Assembly: GCF_000972785.3 (NCBI RefSeq) | Contig: NZ_CP011253.3 | Coordinates: 1,116,001 to 1,180,000 of the forward strand | DNA length: 64,000 bases | Direction: 5' to 3' | Source of the DNA: Pandoraea oxalativorans | GTDB taxonomy: Bacteria > Pseudomonadota > Gammaproteobacteria > Burkholderiales > Burkholderiaceae | In this document: positions 44,711-52,702 of the stretch, piece by piece | How the letters are laid out: every line of letters begins with the position of its first letter | Numbering within the stretch: position 1 is the first letter of the stretch | The notes under the pieces: model-generated | Told to the model about the DNA's origin: nothing | Seen by the model: the letters and a program-made list of their open reading frames with translations, nothing else | Database searches by the model: none | Position numbers and translations under genes: made by a program

Positions 44711-45202
44711 TTACTCGTTGAACATCTTGCGCAGGTTGCCCATTGCCATTTTCAGGAAGCCGACGGCGAAGTCGTCGAACGCCGGTTGGTCCTTCGGATC
44801 GCCGGAGCGTGCTTCGCCGACGATGCGATACGTCGCCGTACACGCTTTGTCGCCACGCGGCACCACTTCCATCGACGCCCACATGTTGCCGATGTCGAAC
44901 GTCGTGTAGATCAGCGTCCAGCTCATGGTCATGGCGTCGTCGTTGCGCGTGTTGAGTTGCTCGACGACCAGATCGCCCCCCGTGAAGTGCTTGTGACGCA
45001 GCGAGCGCGGGCCGGTCGCCGTACCGGTCATCTGGATGTATTCGAGACCGGTCACGAAGCGGTTGTAGCCATCGAAGCGGCCGACGATGTTCCACACGTC
45101 GCGTGCAGACGCATTCAGGTCGGCCACCCCAGCGTGCACAGTCGTCGTGAGGTTGTGGATCAGCGTGTCGGGTTGCAGTTCGGTGTGGACTTTTTGCAGC
45201 AT
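44711..45202 (-). CDS. SRPBCC / polyketide-cyclase-like protein (MgoD/PvfD-like)
   Basis: The 163-residue START/SRPBCC-fold protein has VHAGVADLNASARDVWNIVGRFDGYNRF and a C-terminal amphipathic helix (FAVGFLKMAMGNLRKMF), typical of small-molecule cyclases or lipid-binding proteins. In mgoBCAD, pvfABCD and ham clusters the same fold is encoded after the NRPS gene. It follows the synthase gene by 75 bases on the same strand. The catalytic role in the related pathways is not settled. Confidence 0.75.
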   Translation of the reverse strand: MLQKVHTELQPDTLIHNLTTTVHAGVADLNASARDVWNIVGRFDGYNRFVTGLEYIQMTGTATGPRSLRHKHFTGGDLVVEQLNTRNDDAMTMSWTLIYTTFDIGNMWASMEVVPRGDKACTATYRIVGEARSGDPKDQPAFDDFAVGFLKMAMGNLRKMFNE

Positions 45203-45277
45203 GATGAACTCCTCGATGAAGAAAATGGACTGCGCGATAAAAGGTGCAACAAGTGGCTGAGAGACCCCACACGCCGA

Positions 45278-48200
45278 TCAGGCGACGGAGGCCGTCTCCT
45301 TCTCGTCGGACTTACCCGCCATACCCGCCTGGCTCGCCCTGGCTTCGGTACGTCGGACACCACTGCCGCCCGGCTCAGGCAGGAAACCGCTTTCGATCAG
45401 ATAGCCGAAGTGATGCATGAGCAGGGCGTCGTCCTTGCGCGGATAGGCCAGTCCGAGACGTGCAAGCGCTTGCGCCGACTGCTGGTGCGCGATGCGCGCC
45501 ATGTCGCCGATGTCCTCCTGGCTGTCGTCCAGATAGAACGCGACCACGTCGAACAGCGCGTTGGTCTCGTCGATGGACGTCAGGCGATTGCGCCAGTCAG
45601 CCGGTTCTTCGAGGGCGAGCGAATAACCGCATCGGGCGAGTGCGCCGAGGTAGTCTTCCCACGTCAGCGGTTGCGGGTTCTGGAGGTGGAAGACGCGCAA
45701 CTCGCGCTGCGGGTCGGTCGTGCAGCGGACCATCGCGCGCGCCAGGAAGTCGACCGGCGTGAAGTCGAAATCCGTATCCCCCGCAGGGGCCGCGCCCAGT
45801 TGCAGCGAGCCCTTGACGAGCAGCAGGATCCGGTTGCGCGTCGGCTGGCACAGCCCCGTGCCGGATACCCCGGTGATGTTGCCCGGACGCAGAATCGTGG
45901 CGTCGACGCCGCGCTCGGCGGCCTCCCACACCAGATGCTCCGCGACCCATTTCGTCACGTTGTAGCCGTTGTTCACGAAGGCGGGGGCGTTGCGGGCAGG
46001 GCCTTCCTCCAGCACATGACCGTCGGCGTTCACCGCGCTCGCGGCGGACAACGTCGAGACGAAGTGCATCGACTTGTTGCGGAACTCGCAGGCGAGGCGC
46101 AACAGTTCGAGCGTCGCGCCGACGTTCGCGTCGTACAGATACGGGTAGTCGTAGACGTGATTGACGTGTGCACCGTTGTGGTAGATCGCATCGATGTCGT
46201 GCGCCAGGGTTCGCCATGTGTCGGGTGACACGCCGAGCCGCGGCTTCGCCAGATCGCCGAGCACGACTTTCAGACGCGGATGACCCGCAAGCGCACTCAG
46301 TCCGTTGGCCTGCAATGCCTGGGCAAGACGCGCTTCGCCTTCCTTCTGACTCGCTGCCCGCACCATGCAATGGATCGTGGCGGACGTTTGCGCGATCAGC
46401 TCGGCCGCGATGAAGGTGCCGAGGAAGCCGTTCGCGCCCGTGAGCAGAATGGCGCGTGCGCCGTCTGCAACAGGACGCAGACCGTCGACCGGGCGAATGT
46501 CGTCGGGCAGCACCATGTCGTCGAAGACACGCTGCGGGATGCGTTCGCCCTTGTTGACGTCGTCGTTCGAGAGCAGCGACGCCAGCGCGCCGATGGTCGG
46601 ACGCTCCATGAAGCGGGCGAGCGGTGCATTGCCGCCGAACTCCTTCTTGACGGCCAGCATGAGTCGCGAGACCAGCAGCGAGTGGCCGCCGAGGTTGAAG
46701 AACGAATCGTCGCGGCCGATTTCGAACGGCTCCAGATCGAGCAGCCGTGCCCACAGCGCGCGCAGATTCGTTTCCGTTTCGGTGAGCGGTGCTTGCGCGG
46801 CGTCGTCCTCCGTGCGGGCGCGCTGCGCCGGAATGCGGCCAAGCGCGTTGCGGTCGATCTTGCCGTTGTGGGTGGCAGGCAGTGCGTCGAGCACCACGGT
46901 CTCGTAAGGCACCATGTAGTCCGGCAGACGTGCCGCCAGCAGGTCGCGCAGCGTGTCGCCCGTGACCGATGCCGCCAGCGGGCGCGCGACGAAGCCACGA
47001 ATGCGCTTGCGGTCGTCGACCACGCACGCGCACTGACCGAACTGGCCCGTGGCGAGCGCGGCCGATTCGATCTCGCCGAGTTCGACGCGAAAGCCCCGAA
47101 TCTTGACCTGAGCGTCGCGGCGTCCGACGAAGTGCAGTGCGCCGTTCTCATCCCATTGCACGATGTCGCCCGTGCGATACAGCAGTTCGTCATGGGCTGA
47201 CGGCCACTGGCCATTCGGATCGGCAAACCGGTTGGGCACGAAACTGCGCTCCGTCAGATCGGGACGATGCAGATAGCCGTCCGCGACCCCGGCGCCGGCG
47301 ACGCATAGCTCGCCTGCCTCGCCCGTGAGCGCCGGTTCGCCTGTCTCGGTGAGCACGTAGCAGCGCACGTTCGCGAGCGGCCGCCCGATCAACCGGTTGC
47401 TGTCGCCCGCCTTCAGGCGCGCCACGGTGACGAAGACCGTGCATTCCGCCGGGCCGAAGATGTTGTGGAACTCGCGGTCCTGACTCCAGCGCGCAATGGT
47501 TTCCGGGAAACAGACATCACCGCCGGTCAGCAGATGCTTCAGTGCAGGCCATTGCGCGTCCGGCATCACGCCGAGCAGCGCGGGCGGCAGGAAGGCGTGT
47601 GTGACGGCTTCGCGTTCGATGAGCGCACTCAGATCGTCGAGCGCGTGTCGCTGGGCTTCGGTCGGAATCTCCAGCATGGCGCCGGCGAGGAACGTCGGGA
47701 AGATGTCGAGCAGGGAGACATCGAACGCCACCGTGCAGAACTGCAACGCGCGAGAACTGGCGTCCAGCCCGATGTAGTCGCGATACGAGTGGCAAAAGTG
47801 CACGATGTTGCGGTGCGTGAGCATCACGCCCTTGGGCACGCCCGTCGAACCGGAGGTGAAGATCGTGATGGCGCAGCGGCTCGCGCGGTCGGGCAGGCGC
47901 GAAACGGGCCATGCCGTTACGCCGATGTTCACGTCTGCCACGTTGAGCGAGCGCAGACGAATGATTCTGACGTTCAGCCCGTCGAGTGCGCTCGCGTCGA
48001 AGTCGTCGTCGGTAATCAGGCACGTCGCGCGGCTCTGTTCGACGATCTGGCGCACGCGCTCGGCCGGAAACGACGGGTCGAGCGGGGCATACGCCGCGCC
48101 CGCGCCGATGGCGCCGAGAATCGCCGTGTACAGCAGTCGCGACTTGGGCAGTCGCACTGCCGCCACCTGCGGCGTACGATCGTCGGGCGATTGCACGGGC

Positions 48201-48913
48201 AGCATCGCGGCGATGTCGAGTGCGAGCTTCATCGACGCTGCCACGAAGGTGCGATAGTTGACATCGCCGTTGGCATCGCGCAGTGCGACGGCCGACGGGG
48301 CCTCGAGCGCGCGACGTGAAATCATTTCGGGCAGCGATGGCTCCAACGCCATCTCGCGGGCCGTCTCGTTAGTCGCATGCCAGCCGGACAGGCGATGCAG
48401 GTCGAGCGCCACGCTTCCCGGCGCAGCCTTGGCCACGGGGCGCGATGCGAGCGCATCGGTGGTCAGCACGTCGCGGCCGAGCTGGCTGACGATGTCGACG
48501 AGCATGGCTTCGGCTTCGGCGTCGATCTGCGCGACCATGTCCGCGCCGCAGCGCAGGCCGTCGAACGCGCAGGCCGTGGCCGCGACGTCGACCTCGCCAC
48601 GCGGGCCATGCCACTGCCAGGCGAGCGTGGACGTGACCGGCGGAAGTGCCGGGGCGCTGGCGCGAAACGTCATGGTGTGCGTAGCGGCACAGGCGGTTTC
48701 CGGTGCGGCGTCACCGCAATCGATACGCCACTCGACGCGCTGCAGTCCACTGTCCGGCGTCGGCACGCTTGCGCCCAGTTGCGCCGCCATCTCCGTGAGC
48801 GGACCGCTGCTGTACGACAGTGGCACCACGTCGTGCCCCATGTCGTGGAGCGCGGCGAACAGACGTGCGCCGAGGCGGTTGTTGCCCGCGATGGCGAAGG
48901 AAATCGCTCTCAT
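45278..48913 (-). CDS. NRPS-like synthase A-T-R with formyltransferase-like N-terminus (MgoA/PvfC/HamD-like)
   Basis: The single-module enzyme has 1211 residues. Residues 1-180 look like a Rossmann/formyltransferase-type domain (ISFAIAGNNRLGARLF). The adenylation domain (about 190-690) has IFTSGSTGVPKG, YRTGD and NGKIDR, with the substrate-binding Asp in FDVS (about 398). The carrier domain has DDSFFNLGGHSLL, with phosphopantetheine Ser745. The thioester-reductase domain (about 820-1180) has LLTGANGFLGTF and YNVTKW. It has no condensation domain. Such enzymes activate one amino acid (Val or Leu in known cases) and release it reductively. The order with its neighbours matches mgoBCAD and pvfABCD. 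Confidence 0.88.
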   Translation of the reverse strand: MRAISFAIAGNNRLGARLFAALHDMGHDVVPLSYSSGPLTEMAAQLGASVPTPDSGLQRVEWRIDCGDAAPETACAATHTMTFRASAPALPPVTSTLAWQWHGPRGEVDVAATACAFDGLRCGADMVAQIDAEAEAMLVDIVSQLGRDVLTTDALASRPVAKAAPGSVALDLHRLSGWHATNETAREMALEPSLPEMISRRALEAPSAVALRDANGDVNYRTFVAASMKLALDIAAMLPVQSPDDRTPQVAAVRLPKSRLLYTAILGAIGAGAAYAPLDPSFPAERVRQIVEQSRATCLITDDDFDASALDGLNVRIIRLRSLNVADVNIGVTAWPVSRLPDRASRCAITIFTSGSTGVPKGVMLTHRNIVHFCHSYRDYIGLDASSRALQFCTVAFDVSLLDIFPTFLAGAMLEIPTEAQRHALDDLSALIEREAVTHAFLPPALLGVMPDAQWPALKHLLTGGDVCFPETIARWSQDREFHNIFGPAECTVFVTVARLKAGDSNRLIGRPLANVRCYVLTETGEPALTGEAGELCVAGAGVADGYLHRPDLTERSFVPNRFADPNGQWPSAHDELLYRTGDIVQWDENGALHFVGRRDAQVKIRGFRVELGEIESAALATGQFGQCACVVDDRKRIRGFVARPLAASVTGDTLRDLLAARLPDYMVPYETVVLDALPATHNGKIDRNALGRIPAQRARTEDDAAQAPLTETETNLRALWARLLDLEPFEIGRDDSFFNLGGHSLLVSRLMLAVKKEFGGNAPLARFMERPTIGALASLLSNDDVNKGERIPQRVFDDMVLPDDIRPVDGLRPVADGARAILLTGANGFLGTFIAAELIAQTSATIHCMVRAASQKEGEARLAQALQANGLSALAGHPRLKVVLGDLAKPRLGVSPDTWRTLAHDIDAIYHNGAHVNHVYDYPYLYDANVGATLELLRLACEFRNKSMHFVSTLSAASAVNADGHVLEEGPARNAPAFVNNGYNVTKWVAEHLVWEAAERGVDATILRPGNITGVSGTGLCQPTRNRILLLVKGSLQLGAAPAGDTDFDFTPVDFLARAMVRCTTDPQRELRVFHLQNPQPLTWEDYLGALARCGYSLALEEPADWRNRLTSIDETNALFDVVAFYLDDSQEDIGDMARIAHQQSAQALARLGLAYPRKDDALLMHHFGYLIESGFLPEPGGSGVRRTEARASQAGMAGKSDEKETASVA

Positions 48914-48923
48914 GACTCGTTCC

Positions 48924-49847
48924 TCACAGGTATTGCGCGATGGCCGCGCGAGTGGGTTCGTGTTCGAGCAGCCCCGCCATCTTCAAGAACTTTCGGATGT
49001 TGACGATCATCGGGTGCTGGTTGGTGATCGGGTACGCGCCGACCATGTCGTTCGCGATCCGTTCGCGCGTGGCGGCGGGCAGATCGAGCGTGCCGATCAG
49101 GCGACGGTCGAATTCGAGTTGCAGCTCGTTCGTGAGGTATTCGCGCAGGAAGAACGGCAGGCCGCGTCCGAGTTCGATGCGCGCCGTCTCATCGATCTCC
49201 GACCAGTACAGCTTGACCAGATTGATCCAGAAGACCGAGTGGCGGCCCTCGTCGGCCAGATGGTCGGCCATGACACCCTTGACCGAACGCTTGAGCGTGG
49301 TGTCGCGCGAGAAGGCGGCAACCTCGGCTGTCACCGTGTTCTCCGAGATCGCGACGCCGAGCAGTTCCATCCCGGCGGCGTATTGCGGCGGCACGTATTC
49401 CATGGCGCGCGGAATGGCGCGCGAGAGTTCGATCTCGCGGTTTTGCTCGATGGGACCGATACCGGTACTGCGCTCGACCTGGTCGAGGTAGTCCATCGCC
49501 ACGTACGCGTGGTAGTTCTCGTCGATGACAACGGACATGGCGTCGCTGCGGCACGCGAACGGAAACTCGAACGGGAAGCGCGACTTGGCGATGGCCAGCG
49601 CCGTGCGGTTGACGATCTCCGTCTCGAAGATGATGACGTCGTTGATGTACTTGTAGAAGCTTTGCAGCAGGATGTAGTCCTGCACCTCGCGCCCGGCGTC
49701 GATCACGGCGGGGTGCGCGTACAGCGGCTGACGCTCGACGGGGTAGTAGCTCAGGTCGTCGTCTTCGACGATGCGGCGCGGACGGGAACGGATCGTGGCG
49801 CGTTGTTCCCATTGGTCAGCGTGGCTGACGTAACTCTGCAATGACAT
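48924..49847 (-). CDS. AurF-like diiron N-oxygenase (MgoC/PvfB-like)
   Basis: The 307-residue non-heme diiron oxygenase of the p-aminobenzoate N-oxygenase family has ligand-rich helices visible in FETEIVNRTALAIA, VVIDENYHAYVAMDYL and DHLADEGRHSVFW, with the expected Glu/His pattern. In related clusters this enzyme oxidises the amine of the carrier-bound or released amino acid on the way to an N-hydroxylated or diazeniumdiolate product. It ends 10 bases before the synthase gene. Confidence 0.87.
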   Translation of the reverse strand: MSLQSYVSHADQWEQRATIRSRPRRIVEDDDLSYYPVERQPLYAHPAVIDAGREVQDYILLQSFYKYINDVIIFETEIVNRTALAIAKSRFPFEFPFACRSDAMSVVIDENYHAYVAMDYLDQVERSTGIGPIEQNREIELSRAIPRAMEYVPPQYAAGMELLGVAISENTVTAEVAAFSRDTTLKRSVKGVMADHLADEGRHSVFWINLVKLYWSEIDETARIELGRGLPFFLREYLTNELQLEFDRRLIGTLDLPAATRERIANDMVGAYPITNQHPMIVNIRKFLKMAGLLEHEPTRAAIAQYL

Positions 49848-49945
49848 GGCGTTGCCTCGGAATATGGGGGACGGTAGAAGACCTGCGGCTCAGGATTCGG
49901 ATGGGAGCGCATGCGGCATGCGGTGAGGGATGTAAGGATGTAAGC

Positions 49946-49987
49946 GGGGCGTGTGCGGCCGACAGCACCTGCTGTCGGCCGCGCCCC
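49946..49987. other. Strong hairpin between the mgoB-like and mgoC-like genes
   Basis: GCGGCCGACAGCA (49955-49967) and TGCTGTCGGCCGC (49970-49982) pair perfectly. An outer GGGGC/GCCCC pairing extends the stem past a 4-base bulge. It sits in the 215-base gap inside the operon, with no U-run. An attenuator or RNA-processing role is possible. Confidence 0.6.
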
Positions 49988-50062
49988 TCCGGTCCCCCGA
50001 CCGTCCTGCCTCATGAAACAGGTGCTCGCAAACGAATCGCGCAAACGACTTACGCGAGCGAC

Positions 50063-50531
50063 TCAAGCAGCGACGGCTTCCTTCTGCGACGCCACGATAT
50101 GTTCGTGCAGGCCGTCCCACAGACGCAGACGCTCGTCGATGGCGCGCAGGCCTGCTTCCAGGGCTTCGACCATCAGGCGCTCGTCGTTATTGGCGGCCTC
50201 CACAATCATGGCGCGCGCAGCGGGGCCGTGTTCGCCGGAGTCCACTTCGATGTGGCGTTCCAGATAGAAGGTGAGCAGCGGCACGCTCTTCGGATCGATC
50301 TGCCAGCCGTCGAGCAGCGTGCGGAACATGTCGGGAATCACGTTTTCCCGGCCGTAGAAGAAGTTGCCGAGTACCTGATGCGTCTTGCCTTCATAGCAGG
50401 TCGCAAACGTCGAGTTGACGAAGCGCAGCACCGGCGCGGGGGCGTCGACGGCGGCGAGCGCAGCGCTCACGCTATGGCCCTTGACCAGCAGGTCGATCAG
50501 CTTCTCGATCTGGCGCGTGTCGGCGCCGACG
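50063..50531 (-). pseudogene. DUF3050 (heme-oxygenase-like) gene, 3' part (MgoB/PvfA-like)
   Basis: This encodes the C-terminal 155 residues of a helical DUF3050 protein ([32 protein letters not shown]). The 5' part lies beyond the IS256-family element at 51972-52297. Removing the element and one 9-bp duplication restores one frame of 264 residues, reading LYLAAMRDVGAD across the joint. The protein would be the first gene product of the mgo/pvf-like operon. As it stands the gene is broken. Confidence 0.85.
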
Positions 50532-50540
50532 TCGCGCATG
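50532..50540. repeat. Target-site duplication, left copy
   Basis: TCGCGCATG directly abuts the left inverted repeat of the IS256-family element. The same nine bases follow its right end at 51972-51980. Confidence 0.9.
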
Positions 50541-50570
50541 GAGTTAAAGTCAAATCTGGTGTACGGGGCG
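50541..50570. repeat. IS256-family terminal inverted repeat, left
   Basis: It begins GAGTTAAAGTC and continues AATCTGGTGTACGGGG-type sequence. It matches the right end (51942-51971, read in reverse complement) at 25 of 30 positions. Confidence 0.88.
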
Positions 50571-50579
50571 TGAGCAAGA

Positions 50580-51845
50580 TTAGGCGGCCAGGGGCTGCTG
50601 AGCCGGTGTGCTGTCGGTCACCGGCTCTCCATCCTTGAACGTCATCCCGTCAAGCATCGTCGCGATCTTTTCGGGGGCGCGGATGCGCCGCCACGAGTCT
50701 TCGGCCGACTCGATCAGCTTGAATGCCAGGCCGAGGAACGTCGCGCGCGAGACGCAGTTACGCGTGCGCTTGGTGCGGTGACGCACCGTCGCGAAGGTCG
50801 ATTCAATCGGATTCGTCGTGCGCAGATGCTGCCAGTGTTCGGCCGGGAAATCGTAAAATGCCAGCAGCTCGTCGCGATCTTGCGTCAGCTTTTCGACCAC
50901 CTTCGGATACTTTGCCGAGTGGGTATCAACGAAGTGATTGAAGGCAACCAGCGCTTCGGCACGCGTGGCGGCCATCCAAATGTCCTGCATCGCCTTTTTG
51001 GCGCGGGCCTGCTGCGATTTCGGCAGCGCGTTGAGCACGTTGCCCATCTTGTGGAACCAGCAGCGCTGATGCTTGGTCTGCGGGAACACTTCTTCCATCG
51101 CTGCCCAGAATCCCATCGCACCATCTCCGCAAGCCAGCAGCGGCCCTGACTGCAGACCGCGCTTTTTCAGATCGAGCAGCAGTTCGGCCCACGACGCCTT
51201 CGATTCCCGATACCCGTCACTGATCGCCACACGCTCTTTCGTTCCGTCCGGTTTGACACCAATGATCACCAACAGGCACTGGCCGTCGGAATCGTCGCTG
51301 CGCACGCCGGTGTGAATGCCGTCAGCCCACCAGTACACCCAGCGCGCCAACGACAACTCACGCTGATTCCACTGAGCATGCTCATCGGCCCATTGCGCCT
51401 TCAGACGACTCACCACATTTGGCGACAGGCCGCTGACCTGGCCGCCCAGCATGATGCCCATGGCTTCGCTCATGTCGCCCGTCGAGATGCCTCGCAGGTA
51501 CAGCCACGGTAGTGCGGCCGACACGCGTGCGGATTTGCGAACGTACGGCGGCACGACCGCCGAATTGAAGCGGATGCCCGAACCCGAGCGATCACGCACC
51601 TTCGGTACCCGAACCGGCACCGGACCGATGGCCGTGACGACTTCGCGCTCTGGTAGGTAGCCGTTGCGCACCACGGCACGCCGACCGTCGATCGACCTCA
51701 CGTTGCTGTACTGTTCAAGCATGCTCGCCAGTTCCGCTTCGACTGCCTGCTCGATGATCTGCCGCGCGCCTTGCTGGATCAGTTCATCGAGCGCGCTCTT
51801 CGTTTGTGCTTTTCTGCCGTTCGTTTCTTTCATAATCTTCTTCAT
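50580..51845 (-). CDS. IS256-family transposase
   Basis: The 421-residue mutator-type transposase has its DDE residues in recognisable places: Asp in WWADGIHTG, Asp in [15 protein letters not shown] and Glu in [16 protein letters not shown]. The frame is intact and the length normal, so transposition may still occur. ATG 51833 (MKETNGRK) is an alternative start. The 3' end lies 39 bases inside the left inverted repeat boundary. Confidence 0.95.
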   Translation of the reverse strand: MKKIMKETNGRKAQTKSALDELIQQGARQIIEQAVEAELASMLEQYSNVRSIDGRRAVVRNGYLPEREVVTAIGPVPVRVPKVRDRSGSGIRFNSAVVPPYVRKSARVSAALPWLYLRGISTGDMSEAMGIMLGGQVSGLSPNVVSRLKAQWADEHAQWNQRELSLARWVYWWADGIHTGVRSDDSDGQCLLVIIGVKPDGTKERVAISDGYRESKASWAELLLDLKKRGLQSGPLLACGDGAMGFWAAMEEVFPQTKHQRCWFHKMGNVLNALPKSQQARAKKAMQDIWMAATRAEALVAFNHFVDTHSAKYPKVVEKLTQDRDELLAFYDFPAEHWQHLRTTNPIESTFATVRHRTKRTRNCVSRATFLGLAFKLIESAEDSWRRIRAPEKIATMLDGMTFKDGEPVTDSTPAQQPLAA

Positions 51846-51941
51846 GGTGGTCGGGGCCGGCTCGCGCCGGCTTTGCTCGGTGTGCCTTCGACAAGCAACA
51901 TTCTCAGCTAAACCGCCACCGCCTTCTCATATTTCCCAAAG

Positions 51942-51971
51942 CACCCCGTACACCAGATTCGACAATAGCTC
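51942..51971. repeat. IS256-family terminal inverted repeat, right
   Basis: Its reverse complement begins GAGCTATTGTCG and continues AATCTGGTGTACGGGG. It pairs with the left repeat at 50541-50570. Confidence 0.88.
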
Positions 51972-52297
51972 TCGCGCATGGCGGCGAGGTACAGATCGAA
52001 GTGGCTCATCGGGCCTTGCGGCGTCTCGTCGCATTCTTCGCCGAGCACGATCTCGTTGATCAGACGTGCGGCATGAATATTGCGCGGTGCGATCCACGGC
52101 AGCGTGATCGTCGTGAGGTCGGCTTGCAGGCGCTTGACCAGCGACATGAAGTCCCAGACGGCAAACACGTGCCACTCCATGAACGTCTGCAAACCTTGCA
52201 TCGATTCGATGGAGTGGAACACCGGGTGATGTGCAAGCGTCGCGTGATGTTCCTTGATCTGACGTTCGAGATGTTCGATCTTGTCCACGATAGGCAT
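51972..52297 (-). pseudogene. DUF3050 (heme-oxygenase-like) gene, 5' part (MgoB/PvfA-like)
   Basis: This encodes the N-terminal 109 residues ([49 protein letters not shown]), typical of DUF3050, a family with a heme-oxygenase-like helical fold. Beyond the insertion site the frame runs into the element ([13 protein letters not shown]) and stops. Its first 9 bases on the plus strand are the right target duplication (51972-51980). The start lies about 80 bases downstream of a sigma-54 promoter. Confidence 0.85.
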
Positions 52298-52375
52298 CCT
52301 TGTGATAACGATGTTGAAATCAACCTGTGCGAGGGGGAATGCGGCGCGACTTTCAAGTCGTCGCCCACAGGGATC

Positions 52376-52391
52376 AGCAAGTTCGATGCCA
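52376..52391 (-). promoter_or_regulatory. Sigma-54 promoter of the mgo/pvf-like operon
   Basis: On the minus strand the sequence is TGGCAT-CGAAC-TTGCT, with both hexamers identical to those of the promoter at 39641-39656. The expected transcript starts near 52365, about 70 bases before ATG 52297. The 405-base gap 52298-52702 also holds the upstream element at 52463 and a terminator at 52650. Confidence 0.8.
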
Positions 52392-52462
52392 GCGTCTCGA
52401 AACGTAAGAATCTAGACGATTGAGGGGAATTTTCGGAGGGCGAACGGGCGTCCGCAGGCATG

Positions 52463-52489
52463 ACACCTGTTCAGATAATGGACAGGTGT
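52463..52489. promoter_or_regulatory. Upstream activator site of the mgo/pvf-like operon (UAS)
   Basis: ACACCTGT (52463-52470) and ACAGGTGT (52482-52489) form a perfect 8-bp inverted repeat with an 11-base spacer. The same arms and spacer occur at 39718-39744. The centre is about 110 bases upstream of the expected transcription start. Confidence 0.8.
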
Positions 52490-52649
52490 GCGCGCGGGTG
52501 TCGCGAAGGGAGGAGGTGAATCACATGCCCCGTGCAGGGCGGGGCGGGCGGCATGATGAACACCGGCTTCGGTGTTGCGGGCATGATCTCACCCGTTGCG
52601 TCGGCCGCTGCGCTGGCGTCGGTGACGACTTGGCCCGTATGAATGAAAG

Positions 52650-52681
52650 GGGCGCGCTGACCGGCTACCGGCAGCGCGCCC
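52650..52681 (-). terminator. Terminator of the porin-ABC operon
   Basis: GGGCGCGCTG and CAGCGCGCCC form a 10-bp stem with a 12-base loop. On the minus strand it is followed by CTTTCATT. It lies 22 bases after the permease stop codon. Confidence 0.75.
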
Positions 52682-52702
52682 TTCGTTGCCATCGCGTCAG
52701 GA

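Larger units (their letters stand above)
50541..51971 (-). mobile_element. IS256-family insertion sequence, 1431 bp
   Basis: A complete element is delimited by 30-bp imperfect inverted repeats starting GAG and ending CTC, and flanked by the 9-bp duplication TCGCGCATG. It contains one transposase gene on the minus strand, the same orientation as the interrupted operon. The repeats and host-gene frame agree exactly, so the boundaries are exact. Confidence 0.93.

Noticed and set aside
52471-52692. Small minus-strand reading frame of 73 codons after the permease gene
   Set aside because: It starts within the terminator region and runs through the upstream activator site. It has no ribosome-binding site and a Pro/Ala-rich composition.
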